Source of the DNA: Rhodamnia argentea
Lineage: Eukaryota; Streptophyta; Magnoliopsida; Myrtales; Myrtaceae
Direction: 5' to 3'
Assembly (NCBI RefSeq): GCF_020921035.1
Contig: NC_063158.1
Coordinates: forward strand, 15,482,001-15,546,000
DNA length: 64,000 nucleotides
Shown here: one piece after another, positions 36,284-48,390 of the stretch
How the letters are laid out: the number at the start of each line of letters is the position of its first letter
How positions within the stretch are numbered: position 1 is the first letter of the stretch
Made by a program: the position numbers and the translations under genes
Notes under the pieces: model-generated
Told to the model about the DNA's origin: nothing
Database searches by the model: none
The model's input: the letters and a program-made list of their open reading frames with translations, nothing else

Positions 36284-37950
36284 AAGAAGCAATGCGAAGA
36301 GCCGAGGTCGGCCGCAATAATGTTTCCGCACGAACGATTATAGCGGTGTTCGACTGCTTGATTGATGCTGGAGAGAATTTTCAAGAATAATTAATCAATT
36401 TCATGTGGCTTTTTATTTTCTTGATCTTGTGTAGCTATTACTAGATGGATCGACCACACGATACATCATTTTGTGAATTTCAACCATTGAATTTTTCTTG
36501 TCGAGATATCAAAGCGAGCAACATCTAATATGTGATAAATTCTGGGCAACATCTAATATGTGTGTATGTACATGTAGAATGCGTGTATGGTTAGGTAGAT
36601 GGAGTAATTTAATGTGTTTGGCACCCTTACATGTCTATGTAATGGGAATATGTAACTTAAGATTTGTTTGTTTCATTAAAAATGAATAACTTAAGAGATA
36701 TTTTCCTTTTCAAATGATCATTTGAATCACTTGAGGTAATTAATTAATAGAGCATGCGTTCATTATTTTCAATAATTTGTATCTTAATGTTTTCGTTGAC
36801 AATGAAAATATTATTCGTTTCATAAGTAATATAAGTTATTGTACTTTGAAAAATATTTTTTTATAAATGATTTATTTTTTGGTGAAATAAAGAAGCCTAA
36901 AAATTAGATCATCATTGCAGACTTCATATTTTGCCGCTCCAATTATTGCTTTCTTGGTTAATATAATGGTTTTGCTGAGCCGCCATGTTGTCTAGGCCCT
37001 CTTGGGTAATCTGAAAGGCAGAGGAAAAGGAACTGATGCATCTGTTTACACTACGAAATCTTGCAAAGGTTTAATTACAGAGGAAAATGATAGGTTTTAA
37101 GTTGAGGCTCTCGCAAAAAATAATGCTTTGAATTTTTTTTTAAATAATTAGTCAATGAAATTTTCATTATTGATAATAATTTATGTCTAAATATGTCCGT
37201 TGTTGAAATATATTTTATGTTAATTCATTTTTGTAAGTGATTCAAGCGATCATTTTTTGAAAAATATTTTTTCAATAATTCATTTTTTGTTAAGAAAACG
37301 CACCACGAGTGTTGACAATTTTTTTATTCATGCATGGAATATTTAGCGTAGATGATGCAAAATCTGATCTAAATTGCAACAATACTTACCCAATAAGTTT
37401 CAAAAAATTTTACCAGTACATATATGACATTGCTGCATTACATATGGAGTTATTTTGTAAAGATCTTTTATAGGCTTCCCTCGTTATTTTTTGCGAACCC
37501 GGTTGAGTTATCCCAAAGCTTTGGGTACTCGAGCGAGATTGAAGCGCTATCCTTCTTACTTGATGGGCATCTTCTAGTCTTTAACGTGCTCTACTTATCG
37601 CTTGATAAATCACCGACCATTGATTATGTGAACGAGAGTTTGATAAAAGGTTGATACATATTATAGAGGGTTTCGGATCTCAAAGAGAAGTTATGGAGAA
37701 GGAATTGAGAAAATATCTCTCCAAATTTCATCGAAATTTGTCACTTGAACTTTGAAATTAATTGAGTTCGTAAATAAGTACTCGTATATTTTCGTTGTCG
37801 AATTTTCTTGAATTTGAGTTGTTTAATTAAGTGGGTTTCAAAGAGAGTCAAATAATAACTACATGAATTCTGAATGAGCAAGGTATAACTCAAAATAGAA
37901 AGATCGCATATCCTTGCATTTTATAAATTTGCAAACTTCTCAATTATTAA
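36284..37950. other. 3' flank of ALOG-A and intergenic DNA
   Basis: The first ~130 bp after the stop match copy B (46359-46490) and probably form the 3' UTR. From about 36.7 to 37.3 kb the DNA is AT-rich, with 'ttgataataatttatg'-type repeats and 'aaaatattttttcaataatt' motifs seen in several old elements here. No gene is supported. Confidence 0.5.
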
Positions 37951-37951
37951 T

Positions 37952-39390
37952 CACTATAACAAAATCATTTTTTTTTTTAGGTCAACACTTTTGGGGCAAA
38001 AGTGATGGAAGATAGCCACGATGAAGGTATTGCTTATTCGTAGCAATAGGTCTCCTCTGCGGCCGAGAAAATAATTCTCGCGGTAGAAAATTAGATATGT
38101 TACTACGAAAAAAGAAAAAAAATAACTGGGGTCGTAGCTTTTACTGTTAGCCAGGAATTATTCTGTTTCGCCGCCAACAATATGAACTTAGGGCAATAAT
38201 TTCATGGTGAATGTTTCGTGCCGGTGTATCTCGTATTTAAACATGAAAATATTGTTGGTGAGTGAAGTTGAGACTTGTTGCCACAAAAAGTACTTTTGGA
38301 ACATCATGTCAAATCTTTTGTTACGGAAAGCTTTATTGTGGCGGCATGCTGGCAGCGATGGGCTGAATCTTTAGGGCGAGCAAAATTCTACTTTCAAAGT
38401 TATTTTTGAGCTAGTTCCAAAAGTTAAAAAAACATTACTTCTCTTTCATAAGTACAATATCTCAATATCAATATATCTTTCACTTCGACTTCTTTTCATT
38501 TTCGGCGCCTCTCATTTTCGGCGCCTCTGTCCCAATCACACCTCCACCGTCACCGCCCACCGCCGCCACCCGCTGCCACCCGCCGCCACCGTCGTCCACC
38601 GCCACCACCAGCGTAAAAAATAACTAATATTTTTTATTTTTAAAAAATAAAAATATTTTTAATAATATAAATTATTTTTTAAAGAGACTTTAAAAAATTA
38701 GAGTAAAGTAGAAATATTTCGGCCATTGACAATAATTTTTCATAGAAGATTTGTATTAATAATGTTTTAGGAGTAGAAATTTTTCACCGTTATCAATCGC
38801 TTTTCTCCGATCATAAATCAACTTCTAGAGTCAAAGTAGAAAAAATTAACTTTTGGAGTAAAAGTAGAAAAATTAACTTCTAAAGAAAAAAAAAACAACT
38901 TATACTCAAAATTAAAAGTAAAAAAATCAATTTCTGAAGTAGAAGTGTTGTCATGCGCGCCTTAGCCACCAATTTTCGTGACTAAACGATTTTAGCTTGC
39001 ACGACAAAAGCACTTTTCGTGGCAATGTAATACATTTGTGGCCACGAAATAATGTTGGTGGCAAATATTTCAGGACACTTTATCCCATATTTAATTCCCA
39101 AAACAATTTTCCAAGAGTAATAATGAAATTGCTTTTGTGGCTATAGATCATACATTGCAACGAAATATTTACATCGTGGCAAATGTTGATGGTAGTAGGT
39201 CAGGACTCCAGCGACAAAGTTGGTTCGTGGCTGTGAAGTGTGATCCGTAGCCACGAGTTTCCCGCGATGGTCAAATTGTCGGGGCCGTAGGTAATTCATT
39301 TTCTTTGTGACAACAGAAGAAATTTACGTCACTGAGAATGTCTCTGTCATTGTCAAATTCACTGCCAGGAAATACTAATTACTTGACACT
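37952..39390. repeat. Possible CACTA-like remnant
   Basis: The stretch begins CACTATAACAAAATC, resembling the CACTA terminal motif. It then carries many short direct and inverted variants of 'gtggccacgaa' and 'gtagccacga', like the sub-terminal repeats of that superfamily. A matching right end was not found, so the assignment is weak. The later part (from about 38.99 kb) is shared with copies B and C. Confidence 0.3.
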
Positions 39391-41121
39391 AGTACAAAGT
39401 TAATCACGTTCCATGTCTATTATTGATTATAGATGATTAACATTAGCAAATTATTGACGGCGCAAGGTTAATTAATTCTGAATTATATTATTTGGACGAA
39501 TAAAAGTAAGCATCCCAGTTATGGAACAAGTGAGTCGTCAACCAAATTAGCCACATTGCTTAGTGCAAACTTGCCAATTTAGTACAACCGAAGCATTATG
39601 ATAGCTGATGTGGGGGAAATGTTAAACACGAGTCATATAATTATAAACATAAAAATAATTACCTACAATTATTATCTGTATTATAAAATAAGAATAGATC
39701 AATTTTGGACGTCGACAGAATATATGTTACTTGGGGTATATGTTGAAAAGCATGGACGACTACATGTTATATATAACAATCACACCCATTTCACGTAAAT
39801 AAGTATATAATGTTTAGTAAGTAGTAATAATTTAAATACATGAGTAAGTTATTAATTTCGAATAGTAAGTACAACCAATTTTAAATAATACTTAAGTGTT
39901 ACAATTATAGGTAGTGTTGTCATTAATTCTATGCTTATTATGTCTAATGATATCAGCTTTAATTTCGGGTAATATAATAGTCATAACTCTAAACATTTTA
40001 TTTGAATATTTGAGACGTAAACATAAAATAAATTTGTAAAATACCTGGGCGGGAAAAATCCTACCCTTTTTTGGCAGGAATTTTGTTAGCTTCTCGATAT
40101 TATTGCGATTTAAAAGAAATAGGGTTACTTAAACTATAAATCTTGAACATCTTACGTTTTGATGTATTTCAACTTTTTAAATCATAAATGTTATTGCCAA
40201 CAGGTATGCGGCCTTGCCGATAAAGAAAGGGTCACGAGGACATTAACAAAGGAAAGATTGGGAGAGTGGGGCCGGAGAGTTTAGTGCTAGGGTTCGTTCT
40301 CTATAAACTCCATACACACATGTACAAAAAAAAAAAAAAAAGAGAGACTAAAAGAAAATCATTAAATTTGTTATGGTCTTAAATAAAGTAGGTATATTAT
40401 CCGTAAAAAAAAAAATTCGTGGCAAGTTTGGTTGAATGAAATATGCTTCAGTATATATAGTATATCATACTTGTCATCTTTTATAATATAGGGGACGTGC
40501 GTGGTGGCTCGACTATCTAGAGACCCTTTGAACACTTTGCAGAGGTTTTATATTAACAAGCGACATCAAGTTGCTATGTTAAAAACACGCGACGCGTGGT
40601 TAATTGTTCTAAATTATTTTGTTAATTTCATTTTAAATTTACAAATATAATTTTTTTTATCACAAATTGCTCGTGGCAATCACGCAAGCACAATTAATGA
40701 GTTTTCTTTTTAAAAAAAATCATGAGATGTTCAAGACTTATTGCTCGCACGCGTAATTCATATCGGGTGCAACACTCCTCTTGTTCCACATGCACCGGGT
40801 AATTATCTGAGACACATAGATCGTGCTCTTAGGGTGGCCCTAATAGAATACTCAAGTGTAGTGATTCAATCTCAATCCTTGAGCGAGAAGACCGAACACG
40901 CTTATCATTTGAGCAACTCCTTACTGTATGAGTTACTAGGAGGCAACCTACTCTCGTCTCCGATCAAGAAACTCATTTGTAACAGCAAAGTTAATGCCCA
41001 TCATCGATTAATAACAAAAGTTCCACAGGTAATCATTATTCATAATTTTCATATTGTTATAATACCTATCGAGACAGCCCTTTGGACAGAACAAACGAGA
41101 GATACCTCATGAATTAACCCA

Positions 41122-41129
41122 TATAAATA
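41122..41129 (+). promoter_or_regulatory. TATA box of the small reading frame in copy A
   Basis: TATAAATA sits in 'ttaacccatataaatacaga'. The same sequence occurs in copy C at 53309-53316. The distance to the ATG is 64 bp in both copies. Confidence 0.55.
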
Positions 41130-41192
41130 CAGAGTCTTGAACCAGTTTCCAAGTTAAGGGAAATATTGCCAGAGAAAGGCAAGAGAGGAGAG

Positions 41193-41537
41193 ATGGAATC
41201 GCCAACAGAAGAGAAAGTAAGTCTCCCTGTGTCGATCTCCGCATCAAAAGAATGGCGACGTCTCACAAAACTGGAGGTCTTAAGCCTGGTCATGTCCCCA
41301 TTTGCCTCTCGATTAAGCTTTGATAAGCAAGCGCTGGGAATACGGATGGGGTCCATCATTTGGACGGCGAAACGGGGTTTCTGCAGCAATTGGCTGAGGC
41401 ATTTGACTTTGAAGATGTTGCATTTTTTCAGTTCTTTTTCTTTGCGTTTTTCATGCTTTTGACGGAAGTGCGATACAGAAATTTGATACCTTCGCCTGGA
41501 AAGATCATAGAGAGAGCCCAAATTCGAGCTTGTTAAC
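41193..41537 (+). CDS. Short duplicated reading frame starting MESPTEE, copy A
   Basis: I do not recognise this protein. The ATG follows a conserved TATA box and the leader 'gagaaaggcaagagaggaga'. Reading straight on gives 90 codons (41193-41462). A near-perfect donor GAGAAA|GTAAGT occurs after eight codons. A second frame downstream (about 41369-41537) reads FLQQLAEAFDFEDVAFFQFF and ends QIRAC and stop. That part is the one conserved in copies B and C, so a spliced product joining the two is plausible. The run of Phe after the acidic stretch could be a membrane segment. Copy C keeps the same first seven codons in a different continuation. It may be a real small gene family or a degenerate remnant. 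Confidence 0.35.
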
Positions 41538-42299
41538 ATATCCAGTTAAACCCACATTTACTCAAAAACTTAAACTAATGAGTTATGGGTCAACATGAGT
41601 ATATTAACTGTTTTACACAAAAAATGGTTCTGATTTTTTTTTTTTTCGAAAAAATGATTCTGATTTTTTTTTTTGTCATAAAAAAATGGTTCTGGTTGGA
41701 AAGACTGATTATTTGACCACTCATGGTGATGACATAATGTGGTCTGTTTGGTTGTATCAGTAAGAGGGACCTCCATTTCTTTATCATGATACAACATTGC
41801 GAAAGATAAACTAAACTATGATGATGATGATAGTAACAATAACAATAGCAGTAACAATAATAAAAAACAACACCAATAATAATAAAAAGAAGCTTTGGTC
41901 CTAAGATTCTCTACCCAATTGAGAATAAAATTCTTTTCTCGACGCAATTGGGATTTTTAATTATGAAATTACCTAATTTACGAGGGTTCCAAATCCAACC
42001 TATTAGGAATGCTTCAAAAGTGAAATTTCCTGGAGGTAGGTTGTATCACAATAAAGTAATAACGATGATAGTCACGTGAAATTTCGTTCCCATAGCAAAT
42101 TTAAGAAGAGCCCTTTTAAAACGTTTCTTTGCTTTTAGATCTTGTTATCGGGGAGAAATACATCGTTTCTTTGTGCTTGTTAGCTTAGGAAAGAGCATAA
42201 TGATGGGGCACCTAAAACTGGATTAATGATGTTTCTTTGATTTTGGATCTAAAATTCTTACAGTGTGGTCTTCTTAATGGAGCTAATTCTGTTAGAACA

Positions 42300-42566
42300 T
42301 ATAGGCTTATACTTCAACCTTTTGTCCCACGTAGGAAAAGTGCTAAACTGTTCACATCTTCCAAGCCTATATAAAGACTTTAACCTTTTGCCCCACATGG
42401 GGAGAGTGGGAAACTCTTCACATCTTCCAAGCCTATATAAAAGCTTCTCTTATATATAAAATAACGTGTAAAAATGTACAAGATAAGCCTTTATATAGGC
42501 TTGTAAGAGGTGAAGAGTTTAGTACTCTTCCTATGTGGAACAAAAGGTTGAAGTATAAGCTTATAT
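42300..42566. mobile_element. Fold-back MITE with 77-bp arms
   Basis: The left arm 42300-42376 ('tataggcttatacttcaacc' to 'aagcctatataaag') pairs with the right arm 42490-42566, which reads the same on the other strand with few changes. A second partial copy of the left arm (42377-42442) lies between them. The resulting transcript would form a long stem-loop. No coding capacity is seen. Confidence 0.75.
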
Positions 42567-42572
42567 TTATAA

Positions 42573-43860
42573 CAAATTCTTCACCGGTGCTTTCAAAATC
42601 AAATTGTACTTGCCGGTTCAACTAATTGACTAGGAGCGGTTCACTAGCGCTTTCAAAATCATACTGCACTTGCCGGTTCAACCGATTGACCGAGAGCAGT
42701 TCATGATTCGATCCATTTCAATGCTTGTGACAGTTTGCGATCTAAAACTGAATTGGAAACGGCATTGATCTGGTTCCGCGGAGCAATTAAACTGGCAATG
42801 ACCTAGGTTTTGAACCAAGGGCTTGTCTTTCCTTGGAATAACAACCTCTCACATGCCTCTGTTATTTACCCAATTTTTACCTTGTATCTAATTGTGCCAA
42901 CAATTACATGGATACTTATATGAAGCACTAAAATGATAAATAGTAGCAGAAGACTCTACTGGGGTTTTGACCTGGGGATATGTAAGCATCAAGTCAACAC
43001 AAAGTTAATGGTTGCTGTTGAGAATGAAGTTCATTAGGCTATAGCATCCTAGAAGTGTCTTCTCATTTTTTGCGAATTTGCAATTGTGTCAGCATCACAT
43101 TTCATTATGTCGTACTTTTTATAGGTCCTTCTTTAGCATTTTATCTTCCCTAGTGTTCCATATTGTCGTTTTTACAAAGTTGGCTTCTTCCTCTCTTTCT
43201 GTTTTGTCCTTTCAGAGGATAAATACTAAACTGCTCTGAACTTTGGTTGATAGATGTTTGTTGCAGGTCATGGGAAAAGGGACACTTTTAGTGTCAAAAA
43301 TTATTTATGGAGGTTATTTTGGTGGCAAAAGTTTCAATCAAATCATTTAAGTGTCAAGTCGAAAACAAAAGGATCACTTTAATACATCCGGCGAAAAATT
43401 CTGTCCATTCTTAATACATGGCATTTTTAATTAAATTTTAAGTGGCATTTTTTTTTTAAGAAAAATGAAGTCTACGTGGGCTTCCACTTGGACTTCAAAA
43501 TTTAGAAAAAAATTAAAAATAAAATTAGATTTAAAAAAATTAATAGAAAATGTTTACTTAAAATAGATTGAAATAAGCTAAAAAAAAAGCAAAACAAGCT
43601 AAAAAAATTATGTTATATAAATTAATTATATTCAATAAATAAATACACTCAATTCACTTCTATAAACCTCTTTCTATTTTCTCCCGTTCTCACTCATTTA
43701 GTACTTCCACCTTAATTTGAATATGAATTTTTAAATTTAATTAAATATGAAAGTGTTTTAGGAATTTAAATGAAATATGAATCATTTAGATTGGACTGTT
43801 TTCGATCTGAGTTCGCTCATCCGTCGGACTGATCTATTGTATAGACAGCCTAATATTTCT
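42573..43860. other. Intergenic DNA between copies A and B
   Basis: It contains two direct copies of 'gcgctttcaaaatcatactg'-like DNA near 42589 and 42647. A dispersed-repeat-like block at 43270-43500 reads 'acacttttagtgtcaaaaat'. A very AT-rich tail follows. No gene is supported. Confidence 0.5.
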
Positions 43861-45492
43861 TTTTACAAGTATGGATGAAATAGCGGATATTACTAAAGAA
43901 GGTAGTAAAAAAAGAGCTGCCTCCTGGGAAAAAAAAAATAATGATTGGTGGTGACGTTTGATGACATGATGTGACATCCGAGCTGTCGTCACTTCAGGAC
44001 CTGGGTTTTGTCCTTGTCCCAGTCTATGCGTGGGCCCCTCTCTTGTCTCCCTCGTCCACCTTCACACATAATCTACGGCTGATAACTTTCCTAGTCCCAC
44101 ATGTTGTCATCTGCACCACATCTTGCTAACTATGGTTAGATCTTTGTCGTGCATGTCAGATAAAGAAAGATCTATTAGTTGATGCGGAGGATGATTTAAC
44201 GATACGTTTTATTTGATGAAAAGAGAATAAACTGAAAAGTATTGTTCAAAAAAATATTATTAAAGTCGATTGCAAAAAAATTGAATAAAGTGAAAATATG
44301 TTTTACTTTTCGCGAAAATATTTAGTTTTTGAAAATATTTAAACTCTATAAGAAATTACTTGTAGGAAAATATTTTGTCAATAATTTATTTTTTTTGCGA
44401 CATCATATTATTTTATCACAAGCATCCACGATATATTCTATTATAAATCAAGATATTTCTGTTTCATATGAAGTTGGAGAGTAATGTCGTGTGGGATACA
44501 TGTATCCCATCCCTATCCCATCCATCTCTTTCTCTCTCTAAAACCCCCTTCCCAAATTGCCGCCACCACCATAGTCAAGCTCGTCGCAGGGAGCTTTGAG
44601 CTCCAGCTCTTTGCCAAAGACAAACCTCTAGATTTCGAGACAAATGATCTTTTAAGAGCATATTTGGTAATAATTCTACTCGCGAGAATAATTTCTGAAC
44701 GAAAATGATTTTTTTTTTTTATAATTTTCTATTCTAAATGAAGATCTTTCTATTTAACATGATGTTGGAGAGTAATGTCGCATGGTTACGTACATACATC
44801 ATGTCCCTATCCCATCCACTTTCTCTCTCTTGTTAACCCCTTTCCGAAATTGCCGCTGTCGCTGTTGCTGCCGCTGCCACTGCCACCATGCTTTTGACCG
44901 TTGTAGCATATGGGCTTGAAGTCGAGCTCGTCGCTTCCGACAAAGCTCAGCACGGAGCTTCGAGCTCCGGCTCGTTGCCATTGACAGGCCTCTAGATCTA
45001 GGGGCGCGACATCTCCTCTGCGGTCATTTAGGAGGTCTCGAAGGAGACATTGAGCTCATTGGAACATTGACACGACGTCATAGGCTAGGCGCAGGGTCCC
45101 ATGGGGCATGCGAGAAACAATCACCATAGCCAACATTCGCGCAAAAATTTGAAATAAATTTCACTCAAACATGAGACGGAATGATAGGCCCTCTCTCCCA
45201 CCTATTTGGAATCGCTTACCATTTGTTCCATACCTAATCACAAAAAAAAAAAAAAGTCTCTCCTAATGAATAGGCTGCAATTACAAGGACCACTAACATG
45301 TAAACTTGATTGAAAAATTATTTGTGCTAATTATGTTTGTAGCCCGTTAATGGAAAAGGACGGCGAATGACAAGTCGTCGGAGCAACCAAGCTCATGTAG
45401 CAATGCACGTCTGAGTATTGTCTTCTTAGGACTAGATCTAAACAAGATTTTTGGTTCCATCCTGCGACCCTCCACGCTCTCTTCTCCTCTTA

Positions 45493-45500
45493 TTTATATC
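45493..45500 (+). promoter_or_regulatory. TATA-like box of the ALOG-B pseudogene
   Basis: It has the same tttatatc sequence and CT-rich downstream context as in copy A, about 270 bp before the ATG. The larger distance is explained by longer CT and AG tracts. Confidence 0.4.
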
Positions 45501-45704
45501 CCTCTCCCTCTCTCTCTCTCCCTCTCTCTCTCTAGCCTGTACTTATCTCCTTCCACTAACTATTGCCTCCACTGAAGAGAGTAGTCAAGATCAGAAAAGG
45601 GGGATCTTCTTCTCTACCCTTTTGAAGCAGAACTCCATGAATTCTCGTTCCTGATCATGTCATCATCTCTTCTGATGCCAACTCTTGCTTCTTACAATCC
45701 TTAA

Positions 45705-45706
<2 letters not shown>

Positions 45707-45736
<30 letters not shown>
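45707..45736. repeat. (AG)n microsatellite in the ALOG-B leader
   Basis: About 15 AG dinucleotides are present, against about seven in copy A (35703-35716). The tract has expanded, or contracted, since the duplication. Confidence 0.9.
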
Positions 45737-45743
<7 letters not shown>

Positions 45744-45768
45744 TCCCACTCATATTGATTATCTCAAC

Positions 45769-46358
45769 ATGTCGGCCGCCGTAGCCGCTGCAGCAGCTGC
45801 GGCGTTGAGCAGCCAGTGCAACTCCATCGCCACGACCACCGCCGCCTCTGCCTCTGCAAGATCCGATCTCCACCAGTCGTTCACATATCCTCCGCCAGTG
45901 TTGCTGCCGCCAGCCCTGAGCCGCTACGAGTAGCTGAAGCGGCACGACTGGAGCGCGTTCCAGCAGTACCTGCGCGACCACCAGCCGCCGCTGCTTCTGT
46001 CGCGGTGCAGCGGCATGCACGTGCTCGAGTTCCTCAGCCACCTCGACAAGTTCGGGAAGACCAAGGTCCACGCCGAGGGCTGCCCCTTGTTCGGGTGCCG
46101 CAGCCATCGCCGGCGTGTCCGTGCCCGCTGCGGCAGGCCTGGGGGAGCCTGGACGCTGTCATGGGGCGGCTCAGGGCTGCCTTCGAGGAGAGCGGCGGGG
46201 ACCCGGAGGCGAACCCGTTCGGGGCGCGGGCGGTGAGGGTGTACCTGAGGGAGGTGAAGGATGCGCAGGTCAAGGCCAGAGGGATCGTTCGCGACAAGAA
46301 GCAGCGGAAGAAGCAATGCGAAGAGCCGAGGTCGGACGCAAAAATGTTTCCGCACTAA
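45769..46358 (+). pseudogene. ALOG-domain gene, copy B, inactivated
   Basis: The copy starts [20 protein letters not shown] like copy A and is clearly the same gene. Two lesions kill it. A TAG at 45931-45933 lies inside the opening ALOG motif, where copy A reads TTG (SRYEL). One C is missing in the zinc-ribbon region near 46098-46101, where A has 'gggtgcccgcagacg' and B has 'gggtgccgcagccat'. After the frameshift the rest of the domain is readable in a second frame ([40 protein letters not shown]). That frame ends [18 protein letters not shown] and a TAA at 46356-46358. Copy B thus preserves the longer basic tail that copy A has lost. No translated full product is expected. Confidence 0.9.
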
Positions 46359-46489
46359 CCGATTATAGTGGCGTTCGTGTGCTTGATTGATGCTAGAGAG
46401 AATTTTCAAGAATAATTGATCTATTTCATGTGGCTTTTTTTTTTTCTTTTCTGGTTTTGTGTAGCTATTGTGAAATGGATCGCACACTA

Positions 46490-47200
46490 TACCCAGCTGG
46501 AATTTGTAACTTAGATTGAATTATCATCGAGGACTCTGTACTCTTAACGCATCAATCATTACTTGTCCTTGAAATTTCACTCAATGTGTGGTGTGGTATT
46601 CAAACTCTTAATTTGTCCAATAGGCCCTGAATTTTATTTTAATGTATAACGTCAAACTTTTAGTTTATTAAATACATTCGCTAAACTTTTGGTTTATGTT
46701 TGATCTTGCCTCCAAACTAGATGAAAGTGTTCGGTTTTATCTTTGTACGTGAATTAATTGAATGATAACATTGAACATTTTCATATAATTTATGGTCTAA
46801 ATTGAACAAACATCGAAAGTTCGGGAATTGTATTGAACAAATATAAAGTTCAAGGACGACATTGCACATTGGGTTAAAATCTATGAACCACATTTAACGA
46901 ATTTAAAGTTCATGGACCATATTGCACATTAGTCCAAAGTTCAAAGATCATTTATGTCGTATTTCCATAGTATAATGGTATTGCGGAGCCGCGATGTTGT
47001 CTTGTTCCTCTTGGCTAACTTGAAGGCGGAGGAAAAATTAACTAAACAGATTATATTAGAAAACCGTGCGAAGGTTTAATTACTGGGGGAAATGAAAGGT
47101 TTTGGACTCAGTGTTGAAGAAATTTGATTCGTGCATTAAATATTTTGCTAAGATTATGCAGCATCTGATCTGAACTGCAACATTACTTAATTAATACGTT
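46490..47200. other. Intergenic DNA downstream of ALOG-B
   Basis: About 46.52-46.96 kb holds a dispersed-repeat-like block with inverted variants of 'aagttcatggaccatattgc'. No gene is seen. Confidence 0.4.
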
Positions 47201-47351
47201 CTTAAAAAAATTATTGGGGCCACGAATTAATGTTCGTGGCAAATTCTTTGAGACACTTTGTCCCATATTTAACTTCGAAAATAAATTTCTGTGACTAAAA
47301 ATGAAACTGCTTACATGGCTACAGATTACATACAGTGCAACGAAAAATTTA

Positions 47352-47488
47352 GGCTCCATTGGATTCACGAAAAGTGAATAATTTGGAAGACATTTTTATA
47401 AGATTGCTTGGTTTTACCGCTTGAAATAATTAGTCAATTTAAGAAATATTTTTCAACTCATTCAATTCTTCATGAAACAAATGGAACC
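47352..47488. mobile_element. Tourist-like MITE (PIF/Harbinger type)
   Basis: This 137-bp insert begins GGCTCCATTGGATTCACGAA and ends so that the other strand reads GGTTCCATTTGTTTCATGAA. It is flanked by TTA on both sides (47349-47351 and 47489-47491), the target duplication of PIF/Harbinger elements. Copy A at about 39150-39175 has the uninterrupted site with a single TTA ('gaaatatttacatcgtggc'). Confidence 0.85.
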
Positions 47489-48029
47489 TTATTTCGTGGC
47501 AAATGTTCATGGTAGTAGGTCACTTGAACTCGATGGTCAAATTGTTGTGGCCATTGGTAATTCATTTTCTTGGTGACAATAAACGAAACTTATGGCACTG
47601 GAAATGTCTTTGTCATTGTCAAATTCAATGCCAGGAAATGCTAGTACAAAATTGATCACATGTCATGTCTGTTGACCACAAACAACTAACGTTAGCAAAT
47701 TATAGAAGGCGCAAGGTTAATTAATTTTGAATTATATTCTTAGGACGAATACAATAATCACCACAGTGATCGAATAGGTGAGTCGTCAATCAAATTAACC
47801 ACATTACTTAGTGTAAACTAGGATCGAAGGGTTGCCAATTTAGTACAACCCAAGCATCACGATAGCTGATATGGGGGAGACGTTAAGCACGAGTCATATA
47901 GTTACTTACATAACAAGAATTAACTAATCTCGTTGACAATTACAATCATTATCCACAATTCATGGGGAGAATTATCAAAAAAATCATATACTTATAATAA
48001 TTGTCTATTTGGTTGGTTGGCACTAACGT

Positions 48030-48390
48030 GGTGTCACCGACGCCGAGGTGGCAAATTTTTTGGTAATATTCTAATATTTTTCAATTCTTTAATAAATTTT
48101 TATTCTTTTAATAAATTTTCCATCTTTTTTTTATTTTTTAATTTATTAGGGCTTGGGCCAGCAAGAGGCTGCCATCACCCAAAGAAAAACACAAAAAAAT
48201 TCAAAAAATAGTAAAATATAAATAAAAAATTGACATGTCAGCGCCGGCCGACCAAATGGATTGAATTGGCACAATTACAAACGGTTTAAGACTAAATTGG
48301 CAAAAAAAAAAAAAGAAAAGGGGGTTAGGATTGAATTGGTATAATTGTTATAAGGTTAGGACTTGTTTAGTAATTTTTCTTAATATATGA
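48030..48390. repeat. Dispersed repeat block within copy B
   Basis: The block is absent from the matching parts of A and C. It ends with 'attgaattggcacaattaca' and 'actaaattggcaaaa', the wording found at the left window edge and at 50.83-50.96 kb. It is likely a non-autonomous element. Confidence 0.5.

Larger units (their letters stand above)
31050..41560 (+). repeat. Tandem duplication, copy A
   Basis: Copy A matches copy B (43.86-50.8 kb) in the same order. The match starts with 'gaaacagcggatattgccaa' (31084) against 'gaaatagcggatattactaa' (43876). It runs through 'cagtctatgcgtggg' and the ALOG promoter and gene, then a long downstream non-coding module ending near the small frame at 41.2 kb. 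Spacing differs because each copy gained its own insertions. Divergence is high enough for the duplication to be old. Confidence 0.8.

Noticed and set aside
35687..36384. Long open frames on the minus strand across ALOG-A (up to 214 codons)
   Set aside because: They are antisense shadows of a GC-rich coding region. The plus-strand frame has the full ALOG domain and its promoter. The same antisense frames recur in copy B only because the DNA is duplicated.
37952..39390. A complete CACTA transposon
   Set aside because: Only the left terminal motif resembles CACTA. The expected inverted right end and a 3-bp target duplication were not found, so it is listed only as a weak remnant.
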